From NCBI GenBank assembly GCA_012517905.1, contig JAAYUE010000061.1, positions 1-64,000 of the forward strand: a stretch of 64,000 nucleotides of DNA, in the 5' to 3' direction. This DNA comes from Clostridiales bacterium (lineage in GTDB: Bacteria; Bacillota; Clostridia; Christensenellales; CAG-138). Below the pieces are notes generated by a model that was not told the DNA's origin, did not search any database, and saw only the letters and a program-made list of their open reading frames with translations. The translations under genes and the position numbers were made by a program. Positions 35,164 through 43,345 of this stretch are shown piece by piece; the stretch's first letter is position 1, and each line of letters opens with the position of its first letter.

Positions 35164-36858
35164 TTACGGCGCGGCTTCCACCGCGACGATGCGCCCCTGT
35201 CCATGCGGATCGGCATAATCCGCGCCGACAACGCCGCCCAGCCCGTCCACGATGTAGTTGATGAGCACCTGATTGTCAATCATGATGGAATCCAGCAGGA
35301 ACGTGTTGTCCTGGAACATGGTATAGCCGTCTCCCGCGTTCTTGAGCAGATAATTGTGGCAGGCCAGCGTGTAGGTTTTAGTCGGATCGAGCGGTTTGCC
35401 GCCGACCATCACGTTTTTGACGCGGTATTCCCCGTCCACGCTGACAAACATATTGTTTTCGTCCAGCGTGACGGAGGACGGGATGTACGTATGGATTTCA
35501 TACGTCAGCCCGGAGACCTGCAGGAACCCGCCGCTCTCCTCCGGCGTCACCCGCGCGCCCAGTTCCAGCGCGTCCAGAATCTCCTGTCCCGTCGCCTCCA
35601 CCATGCACAGCTCGTTGCCAAACGGGTGCACCTTGATGATCGCGCCATAGGTGATGTCCCCCATTGGGATATCCGTGCGCACGCCGCCACCGTTGACAAA
35701 CGCGACGTCCGCGCCGGAGATATAGCGATACGCATCCGCGCACAGGTCGCCAAGGTTCGTCTCGCTGTTTCGCACGATGCGGACGGCCGGATCGGTGCCC
35801 GGTTCAAAGATGGTCAAATCGACGTCCGTCCTTGCGACCACTTCGTTGAGCAGCTCCTCAAACTGCGCCTGAATCTGCGCGATGAACGCTTCGGTGTCCG
35901 CGTCCTTTTCGGTATAGTCTGAGATCAGGCCCGTGGATACGCTGCCGTCTTTTGTGATGTAGAGCATGCCGACGGCTTCGAGCTTGGTGCCTGTCTGCGT
36001 GAGCAGCACGCGTTCGCCTTCGAGGTTTTTCACGCGCTCGCACTCGATGGTGCTGTGCGAATGGCCGTCGATGACCACGTCGATCCCCTTGGTGTTTTCG
36101 ATGAGCTCGCTCGAAGTGTAAGGCGAGGTGGATGCGTCGATGCCAAGATGCGACAGCGCGACCACATAGTCCGCCCCCGCGGCCGTCGCCGCGTCAACGG
36201 CGCCCTGAATGATGGCATAAAACGCTTTGGCGCCGTCCTTCTGTCCAAAGCCGTAGATGAAGTTTCCGTCGGCATCCTGGAAGAACGCCGGCGTGGAGGT
36301 CGAGATGGTCATCGGCGTGCTGACGCCGACAAACGCGACGTTGACGCCGTTGAAGGTCAGCATCGCATATTGGTCCAGAATGGGTGTTCCGGTGGCCAGG
36401 TCGGCAAAGTTGGCCGATACGATCGGAAAGTCCGCCATGTCGCGCAGTTCAAAGAATCGATCCATTCCATAGTCGAATTCATGGTTGCCAGGCGTCATCA
36501 CGTCGTAGCCGACTTTGTTCATGATGTCGATGATGTAGCTGCCCTTCGAGAGCGTGCCGATGGCGTCGCCCTGCACCGCGTCGCCCGCGTCCACGAGCGC
36601 GACATAACAGCCCTCGTCCAGCAGCTGCTGCTTGAGCGCGGCCACCCCGGCGTAGCCGATGCCGCTGTCCACTGCACAGTGCACGTCGTTGGTATACAGG
36701 ATCGCAAGATCCTTGTCCAAAGCAGGTTCGGGAGTAGGTTCTGCGGTAGGTCCCGGCGTCGGCGTCACGTCCGTGACGACGACCCCGTCCGGCTTTTTAC
36801 AGGCGAACGAGAATGCAAGCAAGACGACCAAAAGGATTACAGTCAGTTTACGAAGCAT
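35164..36858 (-). CDS. 5'-nucleotidase/UshA-family lipoprotein
   Basis: Secreted metallophosphatase of 564 residues. Lipoprotein signal with lipobox FSFAC (Cys20) and a Pro/Thr linker (about 29-47). Metallophosphoesterase domain (50-310): YTNDVHC, DAGDAVQGD, GNHEFDYG, ALSHLG and DGHSHS supply the two-metal site. The 5'-nucleotidase C-terminal domain (about 350-530) has NGGGVRTD, FGNELCMVEATG and NAGDGY. It would release nucleosides from extracellular nucleotides, which the importer encoded on the other side of the terminator could take up. Confidence 0.93.
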   Translation of the reverse strand: MLRKLTVILLVVLLAFSFACKKPDGVVVTDVTPTPGPTAEPTPEPALDKDLAILYTNDVHCAVDSGIGYAGVAALKQQLLDEGCYVALVDAGDAVQGDAIGTLSKGSYIIDIMNKVGYDVMTPGNHEFDYGMDRFFELRDMADFPIVSANFADLATGTPILDQYAMLTFNGVNVAFVGVSTPMTISTSTPAFFQDADGNFIYGFGQKDGAKAFYAIIQGAVDAATAAGADYVVALSHLGIDASTSPYTSSELIENTKGIDVVIDGHSHSTIECERVKNLEGERVLLTQTGTKLEAVGMLYITKDGSVSTGLISDYTEKDADTEAFIAQIQAQFEELLNEVVARTDVDLTIFEPGTDPAVRIVRNSETNLGDLCADAYRYISGADVAFVNGGGVRTDIPMGDITYGAIIKVHPFGNELCMVEATGQEILDALELGARVTPEESGGFLQVSGLTYEIHTYIPSSVTLDENNMFVSVDGEYRVKNVMVGGKPLDPTKTYTLACHNYLLKNAGDGYTMFQDNTFLLDSIMIDNQVLINYIVDGLGGVVGADYADPHGQGRIVAVEAAP

Positions 36859-36997
36859 CTTTCAAATCCCCTCCTTCACTTGATAAATTCACTATATCAT
36901 ACTTTTTACTGTCAAAACGCGTTATACTTAACGCTACTGAAAATATATCTTTTCCACATACGCGCCGCCATTTTCGCGCATTTTCTTTCAAATTGAG

Positions 36998-37027
36998 TTG
37001 AGCAAAGCGCGCGTAGTCCTGTATAAT
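36998..37027 (+). promoter_or_regulatory. Promoter of the glycosyltransferase gene
   Basis: TTGAGC (36998-37003), 18-base spacer, perfect TATAAT (37022-37027). It rules out a start upstream of about 37035. Confidence 0.68.
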
Positions 37028-37090
37028 GAGTACGTTTCCAAATCGTTCGCCGGCGTGCCTGAACGCCGGCGGAATAGAAAGGCGGCCGAT

Positions 37091-38230
37091 ATGATCGCAT
37101 CGTCCGGACCCCGCAGCGTGCTGCACCTGACCGACTACGGCGCGCCGTATGAGGGAAACTTCATCGCGTCGCTTCGCGCGCTGGAGCGTCTGCTCGCCGA
37201 GCAAGGGACGGGCATGACCTATGTCTTTCCGCGCCGCGCGGCGGACCGGGACTGGGTAAAGGCCATGATGCGCGAAAAAGACAACGTCCGCTGCATCGAA
37301 AACGACGGATTTTTCGCCTATGCACGCCAGATCCGCCGCCTGCTGCGCGAAAGCGGCGCGGAGGTTTTGCACGCGCATTTCATCCACTTCAGCGAAAAAC
37401 TGGCCGCGCTCTATGCCTGCCGCACTTGTGGCCGACGCGTGCGGACGGTTCTGCACCTGCATAACCACATCGAACTGCCGAAAAATGCGCTGCGGCACCT
37501 GCCGCACAGGCTGTATTTTCGCGCCGTGTCGCGTTTCGTCTGCTGCAGCCGCTCCGTCGCCGAACACCTGATTGCGGACGGCGTGCCGCGCGAACGCGTC
37601 ACCGTCGCCGAAAACGCCATCGCGTTTGCGCGGCTGGATACGTTCGATCCGGGCGTACGCGCTGCCCTGCACCTGCCGCAGAACACGAAGCTCGCGCTGA
37701 TGTTCGGCTACAACTACGAAGTCAAAGGCGTCGATCTGGCGGTCGAAGCCGTCCGTTTGCTCCGGGAACGCACGGGCGCGCCGGTCTCGCTTGCCGTGGT
37801 GCTTTCCTCCCGTCTGGACGAGGTGCGGCGCCGGATCTGCGCGCAGTTAAGCGTTTCCAGCCTGCCGGACTGGGTTCTTCTGCTCCCGCCGCGCGAGGAC
37901 GTCGCCTCCTATTACCATATGGCGGACGTGTTTCTCTCCCCCAGCCGCCAGGAAGGCTTCTGCTACGCGCTCGTCGAGGCGGCGTATTGCCGCACGCCGG
38001 TGCTCGCCAGCGCCATCGACGCGCAGCGCGACCTCGCGCTGCCGCAGAGCGCTTTCTTTCCTCCCTGCGATCCGGCCGCGCTTTCCGCCGCGCTCGAACG
38101 CGTGTTATCCGAGCCGGATCCCCCTTTTTTCAAAGACGCGCTGGAGGAAACGGGGCGCGCCGTTACCGACGCATATTCCCTTGCGCACTGGGCGCGAACG
38201 GTCGCGGACGCATACAACGCGATTCTCTGA
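37091..38230 (+). CDS. Family 4 (GT-B) glycosyltransferase
   Basis: A 379-residue glycosyltransferase of the GT4 type. N-terminal acceptor domain (1-170) with HAHFIHFSEKLAA, C-terminal donor domain with GYNYEVKGVDLAVEAV and the end motif FLSPSRQEGFCYALVEAA (E-x7-E). Start at 37091 because the promoter lies at 36998-37027 and AAAGG precedes this ATG. Acts on an unknown sugar acceptor, probably in envelope polysaccharide synthesis. Monocistronic. Confidence 0.87.
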   Translation: MIASSGPRSVLHLTDYGAPYEGNFIASLRALERLLAEQGTGMTYVFPRRAADRDWVKAMMREKDNVRCIENDGFFAYARQIRRLLRESGAEVLHAHFIHFSEKLAALYACRTCGRRVRTVLHLHNHIELPKNALRHLPHRLYFRAVSRFVCCSRSVAEHLIADGVPRERVTVAENAIAFARLDTFDPGVRAALHLPQNTKLALMFGYNYEVKGVDLAVEAVRLLRERTGAPVSLAVVLSSRLDEVRRRICAQLSVSSLPDWVLLLPPREDVASYYHMADVFLSPSRQEGFCYALVEAAYCRTPVLASAIDAQRDLALPQSAFFPPCDPAALSAALERVLSEPDPPFFKDALEETGRAVTDAYSLAHWARTVADAYNAIL

Positions 38231-38273
38231 GCATACGCAGCGAAAAAACGCCCGCGTTTTGGCAATTTCAGGG

Positions 38274-38302
38274 TTGACACCACCTTGAGCGTTTGTTAAA
38301 CT
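38274..38302 (+). promoter_or_regulatory. Promoter of rplM-rpsI
   Basis: TTGACA (38274-38279), 17-base spacer, TAAACT (38297-38302). Confidence 0.72.
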
Positions 38303-38396
38303 ATTCGGTGTGCCATTGGGTCGAGTACTGCCACAGCCCCGGGAGTGTGCGCTCAAGAACACAACTGAATTGAAATGATATGATGGAGGAATCGCC
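38303..38396 (+). promoter_or_regulatory. rplM leader, possible ribosomal-protein autoregulatory element
   Basis: A 94-base leader between promoter and rplM, longer than needed for a ribosome binding site. In Firmicutes this place often holds the structured L13 leader. I see only weak pairing (for example AGTGTG with CACAACT), so the element is suspected from position rather than shown. Confidence 0.35.
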
Positions 38397-38828
38397 ATGA
38401 AATCCTATATTGCAAAGGGCGAAACCGTTGAGCGCAGCTGGTACGTTGTGGATGCACAAGACATGGTCCTTGGCCGTCTTTCTTCCCAGGTAGCAGCCAT
38501 TCTCAGAGGGAAGCACAAGCCCATATACACCCCGCACGTCGACACCGGTGATCACGTGATCATCGTGAATGCGGGCAAAGTCCGCCTCACCGGCAAAAAG
38601 CTCGACCAAAAGAAATACATCCACCACACCGGTTATCCGGGCGGCATCCGCGAGATCAGCTATCGCGCGCTGCTGGCCACCAAGCCGGAGTTTGCGGTAT
38701 ACGAGTCGATCCGCCGCATGATGCCGAAAGGCCCGCTCGGCGACAAGATGCTCAAAAAGCTCCGCGTTTACGCGGGCCCCGAGCACAAGAACGCCGCGCA
38801 GATGCCCCAGCCGCTTACGCTGAAGTAA
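38397..38828 (+). CDS. rplM: Large ribosomal subunit protein uL13
   Basis: A 143-residue 50S protein. [42 protein letters not shown] and [12 protein letters not shown] are typical of L13. GGAGGA precedes the ATG. Followed by rpsI after 19 bases in the universally conserved rplM-rpsI pair. Confidence 0.97.
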   Translation: MKSYIAKGETVERSWYVVDAQDMVLGRLSSQVAAILRGKHKPIYTPHVDTGDHVIIVNAGKVRLTGKKLDQKKYIHHTGYPGGIREISYRALLATKPEFAVYESIRRMMPKGPLGDKMLKKLRVYAGPEHKNAAQMPQPLTLK

Positions 38829-38847
38829 CGAAAGGAGAAACAAGAAC

Positions 38848-39240
38848 ATGGCAAGTACGCAATATCTTGGTACCGGCAGACGCAAAAAGTCGATTGCCCG
38901 CGTTCGGTTGCTCCCCGGCAGCGGCAGCATCACGATCAACAAACGCGAACTGGACAACTACTTCGGCCTTGAGACACTGAAGATGATCGTCCGCGCGCCT
39001 CTCACCCTCACCGACACGCTCTCGAAGTTCGACGTATTCGTCAACGTCTACGGCGGCGGCACCACGGGTCAGGCCGGCGCAATCCGTCACGGCATCGCGC
39101 GCGCGCTGCTCGTTGCGGAACCCGCGCTGCGTCCCGCCCTCAAGAAGGCCGGCTATCTCACGCGCGATCCGCGCATGAAGGAGCGCAAAAAGTACGGTCT
39201 GCACGCAGCCCGCAGAGCGCCGCAGTTCAGCAAGAGATAA
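38848..39240 (+). CDS. rpsI: Small ribosomal subunit protein uS9
   Basis: A 130-residue 30S protein. [40 protein letters not shown] and the C-terminal RRAPQFSKR, which reaches towards the P-site tRNA, are diagnostic. AAAGGAGAAA precedes the ATG. Confidence 0.98.
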   Translation: MASTQYLGTGRRKKSIARVRLLPGSGSITINKRELDNYFGLETLKMIVRAPLTLTDTLSKFDVFVNVYGGGTTGQAGAIRHGIARALLVAEPALRPALKKAGYLTRDPRMKERKKYGLHAARRAPQFSKR

Positions 39241-39270
39241 TCTCTCCTGCCAATCGATCCAAAGACAAAA

Positions 39271-39307
39271 AAGTATCCCGCTCCACTCGGCGGGATACTT
39301 TTTATTT
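39271..39307 (+). terminator. Terminator of rplM-rpsI
   Basis: AAGTATCCCG / CGGGATACTT (39271-39280 and 39291-39300) followed by TTTATTT. Confidence 0.88.
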
Positions 39308-39390
39308 GCTGGTTTTGCGGCAGCGATCCGGTCGATCTGGCACAGCATATCATTTTCGCTTGCCGGTTCGACAGCGAATAGCCAAGCCTG

Positions 39391-40123
39391 TTAACACATC
39401 ATATAGACGACGTACGGCTGGTCGACATGGTAGCCGAGTTTTTCCGCAAGCATCACGCTGCGAAGGTCGAACGCATCCCCAGCTCGGGTACAGCCCGCGC
39501 GTCAGCGCTTCGAGGATCAGCCGCGCGCCGCAAACGGTCGCGAGCCCCCGCTGGCGGTACTCCGGCTTGGTGTCGATCTCCACCTCGAATCCGCCGTCGT
39601 ATACGGCATAGCTGCTCGCGCCCGAGACCAGCGCGCCGTCGCGCAAAACCGCCGCGCCGAGTCCGCGCTTCATAAAGTCTTTGCAGTCTTGAAAGCAGCC
39701 GCAAAAATCATGGGACCAGTCCTCGCGGCGCGTCTGCGCGCAGATTTCCTCGTCGAAAAGCCGGAGTTCGTAGCCCGCCGGCAGCGAATCGACATAGTAT
39801 TGCAGCGTATCGCGGTGAAATGCATTCGGCTCTTTTTGAATGGAGTATCGCAGCCGTTTCGCCACGCGGTCGCCCCAGGCCCGCTCGATGGCTTTGCTCC
39901 ATGCGTCGTTTCGGGGAACGAGTTCCGGCGCGCCCGCCTGCCGGGCAAGCGCTTCGCTTGGCTGACCTGCAAAAAAACAGAAATCGCCTACGACGATCTG
40001 CGCGGAACGGGGATTGGCCTCGTCATCCGCAACGGCATGGCCCATATGGCCTTGCAGGGCGGACCAGATCAGCGTTTCGTCCCAGCCTGAAAAAAGCGGG
40101 GCGATTTTTTGCATTAAATTCAT
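39391..40123 (-). pseudogene. GNAT acetyltransferase gene with a one-base frameshift near the 3' end
   Basis: Encodes a GNAT acetyltransferase of the kind that includes zwittermicin-resistance ZmaR relatives. Residues 1-200 are intact, including the acetyl-CoA loop YRQRGLAT. After GLYPSW the annotated frame reads into nonsense (stop at 39350). Removing one G from the run of four (plus-strand CCCC at 39477-39480) restores WDAFDLRSVMLAEKLGY and the end VDQPYVVYMMC with a stop at 39391-39393, which is exactly what the family ends with. Corrected length is about 243 residues. Either a real recent frameshift or a homopolymer sequencing error. AGAAGG precedes the ATG; 57 bases downstream of the amidohydrolase gene. 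Confidence 0.85.
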
Positions 40124-40180
40124 GTTGATGCATCCTTCTGTGATTGATGCCCGGGGTCCCTCCTGAAATCGGGAAGATCG

Positions 40181-41446
40181 CTATTTCATGCCGCGAATGA
40201 TGCGGTTCGCCTCGGCGTAGATGCGTTCCGGGTCGTCGCCGATGAAAAATTCGCCGCGCTCGTAGAGGATTTTCCCGGCGATCATGACGAGCGCTACGTT
40301 TTGTTTGCTGCCACTGTATACGATATTTTTCTCGACGTTGTTGAGCGGCTGCATGTTCGGCTGCCGCAGATCGATGAGGATCAGGTCCGCCTGCTTGCCG
40401 ACGGCAAGACAGTCGCAGTCGTCAAACCCGCAGGCATACGCGCCGTTTCGGCAGGCCATGGTCAGCACCTCCGCCGCGTCCACGGCCTCCGCGCCGTGGT
40501 TGAGCTTTTGCAGGCCCGTGACGAGAAACATCTCCCGAAACAGATCGAGGCAGTTGTTGCTCGCGGGCCCGTCCGTGCCAATCGCGACGGGGATGCCGCG
40601 CTTGAGATACTCGTATACCGGCGCGACGCCGCTTGCCAGTTTGGTGTTGGAGCCCGGGCAGGTGACGACCGTCATCCCGCGCAGTTGCAGGATCTCCATC
40701 TCGCGCGCGGATACGTGCACGCAGTGATATCCGCCGCCGCCGTAGTCGAAGAACCCCATCGAGTCGAGGTATTCGATCGTTCGCATGCCGCTGTGTCTGA
40801 CGCAGCTCTCCACCTCGGCCGCGGTCTCGTTCAGATGCGTGTAAAACGGCTGTCGGAGCGACTGCACCATGTCCGCAAGGTCTTTGAGCAGCGGATAGCT
40901 TGTCGTATACTCCGCATGGAATCCGAGCCGGTAGGAGATCAGCGGGTTCAGCTTTGAAAACCGCGCATATTCCTCCTCCGTCTCTTTCGCCGAACCGCCG
41001 TAGTCGTTCGCGCAACCGACTAACGCCGCACGAAAACCGGTGTCTATGGCCGCCTGCGCAATGCTGTCGCGATAGAAATACATATCGAACATCATGGTGA
41101 CGCCGCTCGTGAGATATTCGAGGATGGCAAGCTTGGTGAGCACATAGACGTCGTCCGGCGTGAGCTGCGCCTCTTTGGGAAACACCTGCTCGGTCAGCCA
41201 GCGCTGCAGGGGAAGATCGTCCGCCACGGAGCGCAAAAACGTCATCCCGCTGTGCGTGTGCGCGTTTTTAAAGCCCGGCATCAGCAGGTTTCCCCCGCAA
41301 TCGATCTCGCGGTCAAGCCGACCGTCAAATTCGCAATGCTCGCCCATCGCGGCGATCCGCCCGCCTGAAACGATCAGCTCGCCGGAAACCATCGGCGCGC
41401 CGCCGTCGAGCGGGAGGATTCTCGCGTTATAAAATCTGGTATTCAT
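40181..41446 (-). CDS. Amidohydrolase (5-methylthioadenosine/S-adenosylhomocysteine deaminase-like)
   Basis: A 421-residue metal-dependent deaminase of the TRZ/ATZ/MtaD group, hydrolysing the amino group of an adenosine-like or other heterocyclic substrate. Metal motifs: NAHTH, GFHAEYT, VHVS and GTDGPASNN. Small N- and C-terminal beta-sandwich parts flank the barrel, as in the family. Start taken at the ATG at 41446: there is no Shine-Dalgarno, and an extended -10 (TGATAGAAT, 41453-41461 minus) ends 6 bases before it, so the mRNA may be leaderless. An in-frame GTG lies two codons upstream. Substrate uncertain. Confidence 0.86.
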   Translation of the reverse strand: MNTRFYNARILPLDGGAPMVSGELIVSGGRIAAMGEHCEFDGRLDREIDCGGNLLMPGFKNAHTHSGMTFLRSVADDLPLQRWLTEQVFPKEAQLTPDDVYVLTKLAILEYLTSGVTMMFDMYFYRDSIAQAAIDTGFRAALVGCANDYGGSAKETEEEYARFSKLNPLISYRLGFHAEYTTSYPLLKDLADMVQSLRQPFYTHLNETAAEVESCVRHSGMRTIEYLDSMGFFDYGGGGYHCVHVSAREMEILQLRGMTVVTCPGSNTKLASGVAPVYEYLKRGIPVAIGTDGPASNNCLDLFREMFLVTGLQKLNHGAEAVDAAEVLTMACRNGAYACGFDDCDCLAVGKQADLILIDLRQPNMQPLNNVEKNIVYSGSKQNVALVMIAGKILYERGEFFIGDDPERIYAEANRIIRGMK

Positions 41447-41634
41447 ACCCACATTCTATCACAATCGCTTAACCGTAATCCACCGAAAAAAATAGCGAAA
41501 ACCGGGGACTTTTGGACGTTGCTACATTGTAACATATCGGGCGCGCAGTTTTCCACAGGAAGTTGTGATACAGCGCAAGTCTTTCAACAGCCGTTTTCTG
41601 TCAACAAGTCACAATTTTGTTGCAGGAAACATAG

Positions 41635-41649
41635 TTTAGCCGCGCTAAA
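41635..41649. promoter_or_regulatory. Palindrome upstream of the sirtuin gene
   Basis: TTTAGC-CGC-GCTAAA, followed six bases later by a third GCTAAA and a possible -10 (TAAAAT, 41656-41661). It may be an operator for the sirtuin gene; no candidate regulator is adjacent. Confidence 0.4.
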
Positions 41650-41728
41650 TCGTGCTAAAATAAAATTATGTAAATGGATTCGTTCAGCAACTCACACGCC
41701 AGTTCTGGCATGCAATCGGACAAATCTG

Positions 41729-42517
41729 ATGGAAAAGAGTGTATCGGCAGTGATGAACGAGGAAGCGTTATCCGGCATTGCGGAGCTCAGGCGGGTACTT
41801 GCGCGCTCCCGCCGCGCGGTGTTTCTCGGCGGAGCGGGCACGTCCACCGAAAGCGGAATCCCCGATTTTCGTTCCGGCGATGGGGTGTTTGCGGCCATGC
41901 GGGAGTACGGCTATCCGCCGGAAACCCTGTTGAGCCGCTCGTTCTTTCTCCGGCACACGGAGACTTTTTTCGAATATTACCGCAAATACCTGCTGCATCC
42001 GGACGCGCAGCCGAACGACTGCCACCGTGCGCTTGCGCAGCTCGAGCGCGAGGGCCTGTTGGCCGCCGTGGTCACGCAGAACATCGACGGCCTGCATCAG
42101 AAAGCCGGCAGCCGGACGGTGCTGGAGCTGCATGGCAGCGTATACCACAACCACTGCATGAACTGCGGCCGCGCGTTTTCGCTGCAGGATGTGCTGAAGC
42201 GGACCGGCGTGCCGACCTGCTCCTGCGGCGGTGTGATCAAGCCGGACGTGGTGCTCTATGAAGAACCGCTCGACGAAAACGTGCTGCGCGCGGCTATCGC
42301 GCAGATGGGCAAAGCGGACACGCTGATCGTCGGCGGCACGTCCCTTGCGGTCTACCCCGCAGCAGGCCTTATCGACTATTTCGGCGGCCGCAGCCTCGTT
42401 GTGATCAACCTCGGCAAGACCAGCCGTACCGGCAGCGCGACGCTGAGCATCTCCGCGCCGATCGGTGAGGTGATGCGAAAGGCGGTGCTGGAGCAGCCGC
42501 TTGCCATGAACGCCTAG
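41729..42517 (+). CDS. Sir2-family NAD-dependent protein deacylase
   Basis: A 262-residue class U/III-like sirtuin removing acyl groups from lysines using NAD. GAGTSTESGIPDFRS (NAD site), TQNIDGLHQKAG, catalytic His in ELHGS, four zinc cysteines (CMNCG and CSCGG) and GTSLAVYPAAGL. The start is unsure: neither ATG 41729 nor ATG 41753 (254 residues) has a Shine-Dalgarno, and the frame stays open upstream to 41519 through AT-rich sequence unlike coding sequence here. Confidence 0.9.
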   Translation: MEKSVSAVMNEEALSGIAELRRVLARSRRAVFLGGAGTSTESGIPDFRSGDGVFAAMREYGYPPETLLSRSFFLRHTETFFEYYRKYLLHPDAQPNDCHRALAQLEREGLLAAVVTQNIDGLHQKAGSRTVLELHGSVYHNHCMNCGRAFSLQDVLKRTGVPTCSCGGVIKPDVVLYEEPLDENVLRAAIAQMGKADTLIVGGTSLAVYPAAGLIDYFGGRSLVVINLGKTSRTGSATLSISAPIGEVMRKAVLEQPLAMNA

Positions 42518-42542
42518 TTCTTTTTCCCCGAGCCATCGATTC

Positions 42543-42564
42543 AGCCGCTTTCGGGCGGCTTTTT
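42543..42564 (+). terminator. Terminator of the sirtuin gene
   Basis: GCCGC (42543-42547) and GCGGC (42554-42558) with a TTTCGG loop, then six T. Short but well placed. Confidence 0.7.
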
Positions 42565-42610
42565 TCCGCCCGGCGGCTCGCATCTTCGGATGCGTCCGTC
42601 CCCGACGCGG

Positions 42611-42639
42611 TTGCAATAGCCGCGTCGGCGGCGTATAAT
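42611..42639 (+). promoter_or_regulatory. Promoter directly abutting an ATG (leaderless)
   Basis: TTGCAA (42611-42616), 17-base spacer, perfect TATAAT (42634-42639). Only six bases separate it from the ATG at 42646, so transcription should begin at or next to the start codon. Confidence 0.7.
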
Positions 42640-42645
42640 CGGCGC

Positions 42646-43302
42646 ATGAACAACACCCGTCCTCAACTCAAAAAACTCGTCCGCAGGACCACGGCGGCCG
42701 CGGCGGGCCTGCTGGCCGCCTGCGCGCTTGCGCTCGGTTCGCTCGTCGATTCGCCGGAGCAGCTGTTCAACGGCGCGCCGCAGGATGTGCAGGTCGCGAC
42801 CGCCGCTGCGAGCGAAGATCGCTCCCCGGCCTCGTCGTCCTCCGCATCCGCAAAAAAGGCACGCCTGGGCGACCGGCTGCGCAGATTCTTTTTTGCGCAG
42901 CCCTCCATCCTGCGCGGCGCACTCCTGCTGCCGCTCTGGGCGCTCGGAAAGGCGCTGCTCGCGCTGTTTGGCGCGCTGCTGAGCGCGCTGCATCCCATCT
43001 GGCAGGCTCTGCTCGGCGTGCTTCTCAACGCCGGCCTTGTATTCGGGCTGTTTGCGCTCGTGTTCAAGCTGCTGTTTCCCGACAAGCGCCTGCGGGACTT
43101 TCTGAACAGGCGGACCGTCATCCTGCTCGGGGCGGGCGCGCTGCTGTTGTCCGCCGCGGACGCGGTGCTGCGCACGTTTTGGGCGGATTACCGCCCCATC
43201 AGTATCGCAATCCGGCTCGTGGCCGGTCTTCTTGTGCTCTCGCTGCTCTGCTGGCGCATCTTCGGCAAGCGAATCAAACGGCCTGCGGCGTCGGCCGCAT
43301 AG
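42646..43302 (+). CDS. Uncharacterised multi-helix membrane protein
   Basis: A 218-residue protein I do not recognise. One N-terminal helix (about 15-32), an Ala/Ser-rich extracytoplasmic-looking stretch with SASEDRSPASSSSASA-like composition (45-70), then four or five hydrophobic helices (about 85-105, 108-145, 152-170, 182-205) separated by short basic loops (RLGDRLRR, PDKRLRDFLNRR, KRIKR). No motif suggests catalysis. The promoter/ATG geometry indicates a leaderless mRNA. Flanked by terminators on both sides, so it is transcribed alone. Confidence 0.75.
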   Translation: MNNTRPQLKKLVRRTTAAAAGLLAACALALGSLVDSPEQLFNGAPQDVQVATAAASEDRSPASSSSASAKKARLGDRLRRFFFAQPSILRGALLLPLWALGKALLALFGALLSALHPIWQALLGVLLNAGLVFGLFALVFKLLFPDKRLRDFLNRRTVILLGAGALLLSAADAVLRTFWADYRPISIAIRLVAGLLVLSLLCWRIFGKRIKRPAASAA

Positions 43303-43303
43303 C

Positions 43304-43338
43304 AAAAAAAAGCGGAGGCGCGAGGCCTCCGTTTTTTT
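43304..43338. terminator. Bidirectional terminator
   Basis: CGGAGG / CCTCCG (43313-43318 and 43326-43331) with A8 on one side and T7 on the other, between the convergent membrane-protein and aldolase genes. Confidence 0.85.
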
Positions 43339-43345
43339 GTATCGC

